Shown here: positions 38,184-50,400 of the stretch, one piece after another
How the letters are laid out: the number at the start of each line of letters is the position of its first letter
Position numbering within the stretch: the first letter of the stretch is position 1
NCBI GenBank assembly: GCA_965153455.1
Contig: OZ234501.1
Coordinates: forward strand, 5,208,001 to 5,272,000
Length of the DNA: 64,000 nt
Source of the DNA: Sphagnum compactum
Taxonomy: Eukaryota; Bryophyta; Sphagnopsida; Sphagnales
Reading direction: 5' to 3'
Notes under the pieces: model-generated
What the model was told of the DNA's origin: nothing
The model's database searches: none
The model's input: the letters and a program-made list of their open reading frames with translations, nothing else
Made by a program: the position numbers and the translations under genes

Positions 38184-41100
38184 TCAATCTAGTTGGCAAC
38201 TCTTTTCCTGAAAAAAATAAAAATTGTCAATGTGAGGTTAAACATACTTGTTGGAGCATGTTTGAAGCATTTGACTGTGTTGCAGTGGAGGGGCTATCAG
38301 AGTTAGACAAACTAATTTGCAAGAGGAGAATGACGAGGACTGAAATCTCTAGTGTAAAAGTTCAATGATAATCTCAAAAAGGAAAGTTTCCATGCCTTAC
38401 CTGGTGGAGGCCATTGAGCCATGAATGAATTTTGATCCATGCCTCAGCCTTGTGGAGTGACCTTTCCTTCTCATAGTGGAGCACAGCTAGCCCTTCCTTC
38501 CATGCCTTCAAAACTCTTACATGTCTTGCCCTATTCCCATGCACCTTTCACATAAGTAGTGACAAAAAAACAGTCAAGTCTCCTATATCTAAGCTATGTT
38601 TTGACATCTGTACTTCTGCTATACAGACAAGCAGATGTTATCTTATGTAAGAGACAATGTTAGAGGTAAATTCAAAATATGTTCCTGGTGTATAATTTCA
38701 GAAGAGAAATATCTCTACAAATCCAAAGTCTCCTTGTTCACAATTTGTAAATTTTCTTTTCTTTTTTCTGAAAGAGATTCAATAGTCTACCTAGTTGAAG
38801 CACAAATAGGGAATTCAGTTTCACATTTTCTGTCTCAAGACTACATATTTACATTTAGTTGGACTCCTCTCTATCATGTGGGACAGTGGGAGGGTTTTCT
38901 CATTTGAAGGTTGTACCGTCGAGCATGAAGAGAGGCCTTTTGATCAGTTTCCAAGTACTTGAGTAACTTGGCACTCTTTTCAGAGCTAACATATTGCTTC
39001 CACGCACACCACATCTGATGATACAGACGAATGCAGTTCCTCTCATCTGCAAATTTTTCTAGTGACCTCAACTCCAATAATTCCTGCAACAAAAGACAGA
39101 AAAACAGGTCAAGGTCTCGTGAATTTTTTTTCCTCCGGATACATATTTCACCCCACCAAAGTTAGTAAAGCAGTCCCCCTGCTTACACATGGAAATACCT
39201 CACACGCATAAAATTGCATTATATGGTTAAGATAACTGTTACCTGGGAGTATCTTGAGTAGTGTTCTGGTTAGGCTACGAGCAGTGGGCCAACATGGGCT
39301 TACTAAATCTTGCAAATGAGGTTTTGATATATTAGGGCTTGTTCACTAGTTGAGTCTACCAAAACTATTGATATGGAGGTAGTTTGCCAGGAAGCAATTT
39401 GGTATCAGATGAATTCCACACCTCTTTAAGAGATATGAGTGCACGTCTCAACAAACCATGAGGGTAAATATGATCTGCTCTCCGCATGTTGATCCAGAAG
39501 TGCCACCAAGACAATAGTTGCCACTTCTTGCGAAACTGAGCTGCTTGCATGCTGAGGCTCCGAGCATGTTGTCTGGGGGTTGTTTTCCCATCCACAGTGT
39601 GTGTATACAAAACATGGAAAGCTGACTTTGCAATTCGTCGCTTGTAATAACCCCTTGCACTCTGTAATCTTTCCCTGTATAGGAACATCAACATAGTTTA
39701 GCCTAATCACCAAGATAAACAACATAGTAATTCCTTTTACTTCACAAGAATGCCTTTTCTGTTTTCGACAGAAACTGTGGTTGAATGTGTTTGACCCTTC
39801 CAGAATCTAATAAGCTGCCACACAATCTGAGTGCATTTGGAACACAGGATGGAATAGAGAGCCATCCAGGCAGTTGCCGAGCTAAGAAGGAACACAAGTT
39901 AAGATACCAGATTTGTATATCAAGTACTTTGAAAGATGGAATTGCTATTTGTGGTCCAACATGATTGTACATTTGCCAAATACCTGTTGCTTACCATTAG
40001 AATGCCATACACACACAACCCTGGTTTATAACACTGACAAAATGATCTCTGGGAAGGAGGCAATCCCCCACAACAGCTACATACAGAAGACGAATCTGGA
40101 TAATTGTGAAAGTCCCCAGGAATGAATTATAGGAAATGTCTTAAAACAATACTTATGGGAAATCATAAAAGAATGATACAATGTTTACTGTGACTGTCTT
40201 TTCACCCTTATGGTGGTGGGTACTCTTACTTTTCAATGGTGGACACTTTCTAACTGTTGTGAAGGGACCAACAATCTTGTTGCCCATTCTTTCTCCATCT
40301 TAGTTCAAAGGCCTCTTGGGTTTTCATTCTTTCAAATGAACACTTTCTAACAGTACCCATATAAGCATGGTGACCTTATAGTTGGATCATTTTAGCATGA
40401 ACTTGTAGTGAATAATGGAACCCATAAGCACATCTTAGCAAGGTACATGAAAACAAGCAATGAGGCCTAGGCAGTGGGCTAGCATCAGATTGAGACTTCG
40501 TGGGAAAGCTGAAGTTGAGGATCAAAGATGTTTTACCTATAAGCAAGAAGGAGACGAGACAAAGGCATCCATCCATAATGCAACAAAATACGCCTTGAAC
40601 TGTGCAAGCTTGCAAGCTCATGTTGTTGCTTTAGGAGTTGCTGTCGTTGTTGGCCTAATTTCTCCATCTGTTGCAAAAGAAATGTTTGCATGTGCCTTCT
40701 TATAAAATCTCGGAAAAAAACCATATACCTATTGACATCAAAAGACAAAAATATGATTGGAAATGAAGTTGATCCATTGCACCACAAAAATTGCACATTG
40801 CTCCAAAACTTGCCTCTTACAATGTTGATTTCTCTGCAACTACATGATGATGTCCATTATCAATAATGACTCAAGTGAAGGCCATCATCAAGATTGAAGT
40901 TTCACGACTTGTTGACCGTCTGAAAACAAAGGGGATCTTGAAGAGAGTAAAACTCCCTCGAGCTTTTAGCAAACCTCATGTTGTAGACTTGCATCTCTGC
41001 TTGTAACTTAACTGAAATCTGGGAATTAGGTTTAGGAAGAAATAACAATTGATAGTAAGCTGCACTTTTGCTTACCTGCAACCGTTGTCTAAACAATGCT

Positions 41101-41973
41101 TTCTTTTCTTCCACCAAGGCTAGCTTTTGCAGCATCTCCAGTTTCTGTTTCGCCTCCCTCTTTGCACGCAACTCCTCCTGTTCTCTCTCTCACAGCCCCC
41201 CATGTGTTTTCTTGGTTGTATAGCCAATTTGGAAAAAAAAGAACGAGAGATTGTATCGAGCTGGAGATCTTGCATGGTAGCATGTCTCAAATGGTTTTTT
41301 TGTTGTGGAGCTTATGTGTTGGCATGCTGATGGAAAATCAATCAATAAGGCAAGTTGCGATAGATAGATAGAGAGATCATTGTGCCTCTTTCTGTTTTCG
41401 AGCACTCTCATATCGTCTCTCAAGCTCTAGTCTCCGTTGCTTCCGTTGCTCCTCTCTTTCCGCCATACTTCGATATGGCTTTGCTGTTGGATTGTTGCCT
41501 GCAAATTCAACAAAATGCACATATGACCTTGTTGAAAACATTTCCTGGAACTGAAGAGAACTAGCAATCTTGCACAATTGCATTTTGTGAAAGCTTCCCG
41601 GGAGTATTCTTCCCGACTGCTTATTTGTGTTGCAAGCATCTTACGAGCGTCTGTCTTATGACAAATCTTCGAACTTCACAAGCACAAAACGTCGCGGTAT
41701 ATATATATATATATATATATTCTTTTGAAAACATTGCGCACACTCCAAACAAAAAGCATGAGCTTCATTCATGAGAATTTCCTTCAGAATCTCACCTCTT
41801 TTCACAGATCTGCACACCGCATCTGCGCACGTGACTGCAAAACAAAGGCCGTCGGAGTCGCTTGCCTGATTTGAGCGTGGACTGAAATCCTTCATATCGC
41901 AATTCCACCTCTGCATCTTGGTCTCTATGTCCATGACTTCCATCTCCTCTTCCTTATAAAAATTCTCTTCCAT
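38184..41973 (-). CDS. Coiled-coil protein, CCDC191/SFI1-like (putative centriole or basal-body protein)
   Basis: Ten exons join in phase to 1,314 bases (437 residues): 41796-41973, 41576-41650, 41386-41498, 41076-41177, 40537-40667, 39741-39881, 39422-39674, 38917-39083, 38401-38530, 38184-38207. The first ATG is 41973; TAG lies in frame upstream with no ATG between. The product has an acidic N-terminus and a charged coiled coil (EREEQRKQRRLELERRYESA, EELRAKREAKQKLEML). Then come spaced Trp/aromatic repeats (MWCAWKQYV, RVLKAWKEGL, AEAWIKIHSWL) like those of SFI1 and CCDC191 proteins. Such proteins are linked to centrioles and cilia, which would fit a plant with swimming sperm; the role is inference. 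Intron 3 appears to use a GC donor (GAG then GCACAA). Intron 2 would be only 77 bases, and that junction is the least certain. The 3' end converges with the PDI pseudogene. Confidence 0.72.
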
Positions 41974-42003
41974 TACTTCCTCCTCCTCCTCCTCCTCCTC
42001 CTC
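41699..42003. repeat. AT and CTC microsatellites around the first exon of the coiled-coil gene
   Basis: An AT repeat lies at 41699-41721, inside intron 1. A CTC trinucleotide run lies at 41978-42003, just upstream of the ATG on the minus strand. The CTC run would read as poly-Glu in the same frame, but no ATG precedes it, so it is best seen as leader. Confidence 0.75.
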
Positions 42004-43591
42004 GCCCTGGACCCGCTTAATCCTCAATATTCTATTCAAATTCCCTAACTAAGTCCCCTCACAATACAACAAGGACTCAGCGCTTGTTTGCTTGCTTGCT
42101 TACATGCAATAAAAAAAATGACATTGAATAAAATGTTTGCAACTAGGTCGAGTTATAGACTTCTTACTCCAACTCGGAAATTGAAATTCGAGATGTGTCA
42201 AGCTGGAAAATACTATGCAAATAGGTAAGAACCCTGGGATGTGAGAAGCCGATCAAAAGCGTGATTCCTAACACATAATTCCTTGCAAAAAGCAAGAATT
42301 TTTGGAGAGATTTTGTAAAGTCTGGGGGACGGAAGAAGAAGAAGAAACAGAGCGGCTTCTGAAGAAGACGAGCGTCGTTGTCACGATGGCGAGAAAGGGC
42401 ATGTATATGTACTTGGCAGCCAAAGAACCGACGGTTATAAAAACAAACTACGTGGCACGGTGAAGCACCGAGGCTTCACGCACAAACACGGCGGATATAA
42501 CACACCGGGTAGGTTAGGGTTTTTTTTTAAACCTCTCTGCACACAGACAACGGTTATAGTATTTTTTTCTTTCAATCAAAGCAAAAGAGTTCCCAAGTTC
42601 CTGACATGTTCTCCAAAGAGTTCCCAATAGCACCTCACTTTTATCCCATATGCTTTGGCAAATGTTGTCCTATGTACGTGGGCCAATGGGGGAGGAACTC
42701 TGTACTTCAAAATAGAACCTTCTATTCTGAAGAGCTTGCATAGTTTAATTTTTCTTGAGTACTGGGCCAATCAAATTGGCTCATTGCACCCAAAAAATAA
42801 AAAATTGAACTTGGGAGGCACCTCATCTAATGAATAGGAGTTGTGTGTAGGCCTGAAGATTTTATTTTTTCAGATCAATGGGGATTGTTTGATTTGGTAG
42901 TTTGTGTTTTTTTATTTTTTTAATTATCTTGAGTGACCTAACAATTAATGTGTAATTGGTATTTATAGCCAGGGTTTAAGCAGATTATTACTTTGTGCAC
43001 TTTGTTTTTCAAGTTTTTATTTTTTCATTAGTGACTAGCATCCCAAGAGGGATGTAACATTAAAGGGCAATTATATCTTTAAGAAGTGTCCAAAAACAAT
43101 ATTTTAATCCTTTTATAGTCCTGCTACTTACTACTCCAGAAAATTGCTCCTTTTTTTGTTATTTTTTTCCCAATAAATAAGAATATTGTGACAAAATATT
43201 CCCTTTTTCCCCAAACAAATTTCACAATAATGGAAAATTTGGCACTGACCAAAATATGTTGACAAGCACCCATAAAGGGTAAGCTATCCACCCTCGAACA
43301 CATGCTTACAATGGGACTTTGGACATGGATTTTTTTGTGTGTGTAAACAAGTTAACATCCAAACATTGAACCAATGCCAAGAAGTAGAACATGATGGTTG
43401 AAGACCAAAAACCATTTCAAATATGAATTCCACAGACATGATGCAACAATTGACTTGCTTCAAGATAAGCATGTGGAATGCCAAACTTGGATTCCACCGG
43501 TCGCTTTGCTATGATTTGAAAAACAACTAATCAATCAGTTCCCATTAGAAACTAATTGCAAACATGTATGAAGATTGTTTCAACTATTGAT
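42004..43591. other. Upstream region of the coiled-coil gene and AT-rich spacer
   Basis: No coding sequence is recognised. At 42300-42560 the DNA is richer in GC and carries CGGTTAT-type words (accgacggttataaa, acaacggttat). Similar words occur in the repeat at 50060-50090, so this may be a further diverged copy of a dispersed element. 42840-43590 is T-rich spacer. Confidence 0.35.
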
Positions 43592-43925
43592 ACATCAGTG
43601 CCATCCCTTCCGAATTTGGTTGGTGGGAATATCTTCATAACTTAATGTTAGGTTAAAAGTAGTTGGGACATTAGCAAGTGCAAATATCTTAGAAGCTAAC
43701 ACATCACCTTTCACCAGCATTCCATGAGGATTTGTCCGAGTTAATTGTGATGCATCCAATCCACTTTCAACAAGTAGTTTTCTCATTGCTAGTCCAAATT
43801 TACCTTCCACAATTGAAGAAGACAAAGGAGCTGGTGTAATAGGTGCATGTGTTTGTGCATGTCCTAATGTTGCTTTTGGTGCTTGCCCATTTGCTAAGGG
43901 AGTAGAAACTTCACTACTATAATTT
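43592..43925 (-). pseudogene. Fragment of pyruvate dehydrogenase E2-like (dihydrolipoamide acetyltransferase) gene
   Basis: On the minus strand a short open stretch resembles the E3-binding domain and hinge of plant mitochondrial E2 of the LTA3 type. The blocks are MRKLLVESGLDASQL, NPHGMLVKGDVLA and YEDIPTNQIRK, preceded by an Ala/Pro-rich linker. In intact E2 the last block leads into the acetyltransferase core (IRK then AKRL), but here it reads GWH and stops. The catalytic core is missing. Just upstream (43930-44060), read on the minus strand, the faint sequence SIRSGDVVGMWM, stop, VESDKS could be the end of a lipoyl domain, but I am unsure. A truncated copy is the simplest reading. Confidence 0.65.
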
Positions 43926-46900
43926 CTCTAGCTCTTATCACTTTCAACCTACATCCACATTCCCACAACATCACCACTTCGAATAGACCCCCATTCTCTT
44001 TTCAATGTACTGTTCCATTCATCTAAAGACCCTTTTAGATCTTGTGTACATGATTTAATCATCTCCTCCACCAAATCACCAACATATGATTACTTTGCAA
44101 AGTGATTGGTAATATCTTAAATAGAAAAAGAACAAAGTAGCAAACTACAAAAAATTAAGAGATAAAGCGAGTGACAATTTGTGTGGGAGATGTTTATAAT
44201 CACACAAAGCCTTCGACCAACTTGAACATCCTTCATGCTAGATGGTATAAGAATCTTGGCCACAACTCTTTAGTCACATCACACCCCAATAACATTCATT
44301 GTCATGGATGCCTGCAATTCAAAAAACATTAATGGTTTGTTGCATGAAACTCAACAACTTGCTAATTGTCCATAACAACACCACTTGACAACTGGGGAAT
44401 CAGTGGTGTGAAAGGGGAGCATGGTTGGTATTGTTGACATTTTGATCTACAGTATTACCACTTTGAACTGCATGTGCCTCCTCCATGACAGACCTAGAAG
44501 AAAGATGAGGTTTGAATGACTAAGAAAGAGCAAGAGCTTTGGTGGGTCTCTAGAGACTATATCACGATTATGAAAATTGCTACTAGAGATCAATCTTACA
44601 AAGTTTGCAACATCCAGAGCTTTTGAAAAGAACTGTGGTTGAAAGGAATGTGCAAAGCGACCTATGATTTTAATTGAGATTTCAAACTTGGAAGGAATTA
44701 GGGCATGTCTATGAGGAGCAATGTTGATTTCTAGAAAACTACATGTAGTTGCAAGAGACATCTCAAAGTCCATGGCATTGTGTTCAACATGTTCTTTTTC
44801 AAACATTGAACCTGGCTGGTTCATGAATCCTCGAGAGATCTCCAAAACCCTGCACCATTAGCCTTGATAAATCATTTAGGTAGTGGATTTTCTGGTACAT
44901 TGTCTTGTTGATCAAAACACCAAAAACAAAAACTCCAATAAGTTATATGCAAAGAAGATAACAAGCTTGTTAGCCTTTAGTCCTTGCTTCACAAATTCTC
45001 ATGTTATACACAGAAAAGTTGTAATTTAACAAACGAAAAAAATTCACTTGGACAAATGCATCACATATGGCTCAATTTGGAGTTTGAAGCTTCGTATCAT
45101 CTAAAGTAATGCATTGTTGTCCCATATATGTTGATTTTTTTTCTCTTCAACCATTGATTGTCTAGAAACCCAAACATGCATCTTTTTTAAGAGATCTATG
45201 CAATACTAATAACACATCCCAACTCCATAAGACATTCAATCCTATCCAAGAAATTCATAGAAAGATCTAGCCTAAAGACAATCCTTCAAACTCCTACAAA
45301 AAAATTAATCTAGAAAATGTATAACCACAAGTTTGTCATGGCAAATGAAGAGTGTACAATCCCTATTACATCTATTATATTTGCTCCTATTGTGAACCGT
45401 AGCCATAAGGCAGACCAACAACAACAAAACTTAAGAATATTCTCTTCATTTTTCCCTTCAAAAGAAATTGATAGTTCTTAAATGGTGAAGGAGGGAAAAA
45501 CAAAACCAAAGAAAGGAAGAAACCACCCACCGAATCTTGTATAGTGTAATGTAACAGTCTAACCACAAGTAGGCTTGGCTCTTGTGCTTGGTCGAATCAG
45601 CCCCTTCTCGATCCCCATTTTTGCACAACCCCAAACCATTGTTGTGTTGCAAAAGCTTTCAAGGTTATGGGTGGTGCGTTTCAAGCATCTTCAAGTAATG
45701 GGTATTACGTTTTTGGCGTTTTTTAAACAACTCACACATATCCATCAACATCTCTCATTAAATGACAAACCTTGTTAATTTTTACACCTAAGCATTCATA
45801 AGAAGTTCAATTTTTATTTAGATTGCAAATTGCATACTTGGCGGAATGCAATTTCAATTGGACATTCATTGATTTTATGTTTTTGCCCTCTAAAACACTT
45901 ATGTGAATTTTAAAAGTTGTTATGCAATCCCTTGTGCATTCAATAACTATTATTTTATTATTTTGTTGCAAGGGGATATTTATCATTTGAACATGCCTAA
46001 ATTTCAATAATGAGTGAATACATTCCTTACAAGTTGGTGAATCAAGTAATCCAACATTCTCCCTCCAAACTACCTTAAAGATTTTGAGCCTAACTTTAAA
46101 GTATCTATGATAAACCTTTATAGTGACATTTGTGATTTGATTATATGTGGCATGTTGCAAGCCTTTAATCACCACATGGAGATTTTAAACATCTAGTATG
46201 ACAAAGGCAATTAGTGAAGAAAAACCATACACATATCATACATTGTAGTTGGAAGCAACAATCTACTTCTTGGTTTTTATCATGTTTGATTTTGTTTTTT
46301 CTGTTGTAAAATTAGAGACAAAGATAGTAGTTATACATTTTGGTGTTTTCTTGTTGCCATTGCCTTAGTTTTTGGATATTGATTGATACTTTGCAATGTG
46401 TGTAAATGTTTGAAACTTGTCCAAAAGGTTTGGCAAGAACGTAATTGCATAACATTTGTGCTTCTATTTGGAAGTTTGAAAAACAAGTTCACTAAAATTT
46501 CTTTCACATTCAACACTAAGCTTTTCCTACTTTTATCACTTTTAATCTAAAAAATTCTAAGGTGAAAGCATGGTAAAATATACACAAAAGTAGTGTAAGC
46601 AACAAAATATTTGGGTTCCTAAAGAAAAGGACTAACAAGTAGATGATTTTATGGGGATAATAATTCTTTTTCAGTACATTATTTTTAATCTCTTGTTTGC
46701 ATGGACTTCAAAAGCTAAATAATTATAATTAGGTTTTTTTAAGCTACTTACAAGTACTTGAATTGAACCTAAAATTTGTGGCAATTTGAAAAATAAAGTT
46801 CAAGTACTTGAAAATGGTGAAATGTTTTTGCAAGTATTTGGTTTTTTCTTCAAGCACCTCAATATTGATGTGATGAACATTATAATATAATGTTTTTGGT

Positions 46901-48950
46901 TAATAAATTTTGTTTTCATAACTAAAATCATCCCCAACCCCTAAAAAATGGGGGATATTTTTGGGTTACTTTTTCAAATCCAAATGATATGACACAAATT
47001 GTTTTTAAAAGCTAAAAGGAGGCTAAAGATGCTCATGAAAAACAAAAATCATTTATTTTGAAATGTTAGAGGAAGGTTAGACGTTTTTAAAAAACTATTT
47101 TTTTCATGTTTTCAAGTAGAAAACAAGGCAACAAGTATGTACAAAATATCTTGCTTGCACCCCTAAGTCATAACATGTTAGGGGTGAAAAATACATTCAA
47201 CATATTCATCATTTGCAATAAAACTAATTGGTAGTTATTTGAAGGTGGACTAAAAGTTGTGGGGACTAATATATGAACGTCACATATTATTTGGGACAAG
47301 TTCATTGATTTTGAATAATCACAACAAAAGTGGGATTGAATTTCATAGATCTACGCTTGCATCTTGCACATCCAACTTAATCAACTTTATTCGCCTTGGA
47401 TATTGTGTTTAAATTCATTATAAAGTATAATAGCTTACGGAATTTTGGCCCATGTAATAGGTCTAGTTTTATATGATGATTGTTGAAATATGATATTTTG
47501 GCTTGTGTTGAAACTTGAAATTAGTTATAGAATTATGATGTCTTGAAGGATTTTGGATTCTTTTAGAAGAATATTTTAAGATTACATTTTCACATGGTGA
47601 AATATTTGAGTTTTCATAATAATTTTTTGCCTTAAGATACGTTTTAAGGTGTGACACACCCTCGTTGCTATTACCATATGTGTATTGGATTGTGAAACTA
47701 TTAAAACTTAATGTAAATAGAATATGGTTGTGCACAAAATTTATTTTGTGGTTGGTCATAAAAGGTTAACCTATATGACACAACTTGTAAGTGGGAGAAT
47801 TGAATGTTTGCTCAATAATATGTTGATTGTCATAAGGTTTGTTATGAAGTGGTTGCTTTGAATGAAGGTATACCTCGACCAAGTTGTGAAAAATATAACC
47901 TGAAAGAGGATGTTGTGCACATTCCTTATTTGCAATATGTTGTTGTAGTTATAAATATGTCTTCATACATTTTGTATTGGTCAATGTTCTTTGTAGTTTC
48001 ATGCAAATTGCCAATAGCCATGTAACCCAAAAAAATCATTGGGGTGAAGGTGTCCATAAGTGTATGTGACATGTATGCACAAAACCAAAACCATTTTTTT
48101 AAAACCCACTTAGTTGGACACCTACATGTGATTGATTAACAACTAAGGTGTCATTTTCTAACCATTTTGACAGTGAGAAACACAATATTTCACCCTAAAT
48201 ACACCCTAATTACACACTTTATCTCTCACTAATCAATTGATCCATTGACCTTTATATGATAACTAGGTTGGGTAAAATATTTTTCATTAACGTTGGCCTA
48301 GGCCCTAGTGATGAATTAAACCCAAAACCATTAATTTGCAAAACAACCTAGGTCCCAACACTTGAACTTTTGTTTTGATGTTTTTGGTTGCATATTAACT
48401 AACCCATTAAACTTCTTTTAATTTGAATGTATTACTATGGGCAAAGGAAAGATGGCACTTTGGAAAATAATGCATAAATTATTTCCACATAAGGTTGTTG
48501 TTTATATATTTTTTATTCCATTAATTGCGTAGGAAAGTATCAAATTTAAATAAGCTCATGGAAGTGAGTGAATTATATAAGTAATTTTTCTTCATGTTCA
48601 AATTTTCAGTTATAAATGGAAAAAGTACTTAGCAATGTCAAACTTTACAGTAGAACTATGGAGAAAATAAACTTGGCAAAAAGCCCAACATCAAATTGGG
48701 AAGTTGATCGTAAGAATTAATAAAAGGAGGTGGTGTAAGAAAGGTTAATTGGTTTAACTATTACCCCCCCGAAAAAAAAAGTAATAGACATTATAGCTTA
48801 TGACAAAACCTTGAAAGTGTGTGAATTAGTGTCCCACCAAACAACACCCTTGGTTTTGACATTTTCTAAGAACTAAAGGCTATCTTTGAAACATTTTTCC
48901 ACCCACATAAAATGCACATTGAGAAATTACATAATCTTATATATAAATTC
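43926..48950. other. AT-rich gene-poor DNA
   Basis: No family is recognised. The longest frame is a minus-strand one of about 130 codons at 44447-44845, which has no domain I know. At 46740-46870 the word caagtacttg recurs. Poly-C and poly-A runs (48763-48780) and long T-rich tracts are typical of decayed intergenic DNA. Confidence 0.4.
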
Positions 48951-48952
48951 AC

Positions 48953-49265
48953 TAAGTCTGTCTGTGACGGAGGTTTTGGGGGGTGGGGGAGGGAGAGGCT
49001 GGTGAAGCAGCGGGTGACAGGGCTTGGTCACCCCCCCCCCTTTGAGTCTTAATGTAGAAGAAGAAGAAGAGCAACCACACCCTGTTTTTCTTTTCTTCGT
49101 GAGCGCCTCCACTGCTGCTACTTACATTTTCACTGCTCCTACCGGCACAGCTACTATGATTCCCCTCGAACCTTGTGCATTAAATGCTCAGCATTTCGTA
49201 CTGAGTTTCAGCATTTCATATTGAGATTTTATAAAATTTCCTTACTTTGCGGATACCATCCAGCG
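48953..49265. repeat. GC-rich dispersed repeat, copy 1
   Basis: It starts with TAAGTCTGTCTGTGACGGAG, the same 65-base block that opens copy 2 at 49838. The part from 49080 to 49258, read in inverse complement (ggtatccgcaaagtaaggaa onward), matches the MITE-like element at about 30617-30780 along most of its length, with indels. It is GC-rich against AT-rich surroundings, so it is an insertion. The open frames across it are incidental. Confidence 0.65.
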
Positions 49266-49558
49266 TCCGCCACACTGACCGGAGAGCGGGGCGGGGGAGG
49301 GGGTGGCTGGGCTGGACGCGGTTTCAGTGCAGATGTTCCGAACCTTCTTCTTTATGCCCTGTGGATGAATAAGCGGCGCATGTCGCATGAATTAAATGAC
49401 ATGCATCCATCCACCCATCACATGTGTACCCCTAGAAGGTAGGGATACCCCAAACTTGGGCCCATTTATGGGTGCATCATCACATTGTCTCTCTACCCTG
49501 AATGGTACACCCAACAAATCCTTGAATGGGTGATGCAGATTGTCAGCTAATTTGAATC

Positions 49559-49577
49559 ATATATATATATATATATA
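49559..49577. repeat. AT microsatellite
   Basis: Uninterrupted AT dinucleotides directly before the left arm of the inverted-repeat pair. Confidence 0.85.
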
Positions 49578-49745
49578 CACCTTACCCTAAAGTCAGTTTT
49601 GTCTTTAAATAATCCTCAAAATAGTGAAATGAAATTTTGTGAAAATATGAAGTTGACATGTTGAAAGTCATCATATATTATCATAGGCTACACTCTCAAT
49701 AATTTCACTATTCATATGACAATATCATAATAAATAATGAAAATT
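49578..49745 (+). repeat. Left arm of a 170-bp inverted-repeat pair
   Basis: The arm begins caccttaccct and contains taaataatcctcaaaata and gtgaaaatatgaagttgac. The same order of blocks occurs in inverse complement at 53161-53326. Identity looks high in the middle of the arm and lower at the far end. The arms lie about 3.4 kb apart, a layout that fits long terminal inverted repeats of a DNA transposon or two separate MITE copies. Confidence 0.7.
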
Positions 49746-49837
49746 TCAATAATTTCAAACAAGAGCCTTTCTCCTCCCCTGGAATTTCTCTGAGGTCCAA
49801 TTCTGCTTCAGAATGTGTCATCCAAATATTAATTTAG

Positions 49838-50400
49838 TAAGTCTGTCTGTGACGGAGGTTTTGGGGGGTGGGGGAGGGAGAGGCCGGTGAAGCAACGGGC
49901 GACCACCACGGTTTTCGCACCGGTCAGGTGTACAAACCAGGACCTGATCTCCACAAAGCATCGCAGCCGTCCGAAGGGAAGGAATGACGGTCGGATCGCA
50001 TCCCTCTCCCACCGCACCAGAGGCGGATATAAAAACCTTCCCCTCCCCCCCCCCCCCCACTACCGAAAGAACTGACGGTTATATAGAGGAGCGTGTTTTC
50101 GAAAATTTCCAAAACTTTCGGGAACCAAGGTTCAAAATGTCAGAACCGGGGTTTTGGGTTTTCTCACCCCCCTCGGGTAAGGGAGTAAATACCTGGACTG
50201 ATAACCTGAGGGTACACACGGCTGGTTCTGATACCCGCACAACGTCGGTCGGGACCACTGCGCTAAGTCACAATATTGTTTTTATCTGTGGGGATATAAA
50301 TGCCTTAAGGTGGGACCCACGAGTGTTATTTTGGGAAAATTTATTATGGCGACCAAATAGAGCGTTCGAGGTGACTGGAGTGACGTAGCCACGGGTGTCC
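49838..50400. repeat. GC-rich dispersed repeat, copy 2, with GC-rich downstream block
   Basis: The first 65 bases repeat copy 1 exactly or nearly so (TAAGTCTGTCTGTGACGGAG, then a G-rich tract and ggtgaagca), at an offset of 885 bases. After that the copies diverge. A C-run at 50042-50058, a ctgacggttatat motif and a GC-rich block to about 50400 follow. No coding sequence is recognised, although the low A/T content leaves long open frames. Together with copy 1 it lies in or next to the region bounded by the inverted-repeat arms. Confidence 0.55.

Noticed and set aside
44447-44845. 132-codon minus-strand frame
   Set aside because: No domain or homology recognised, in decayed AT-rich DNA; not supported as a gene.
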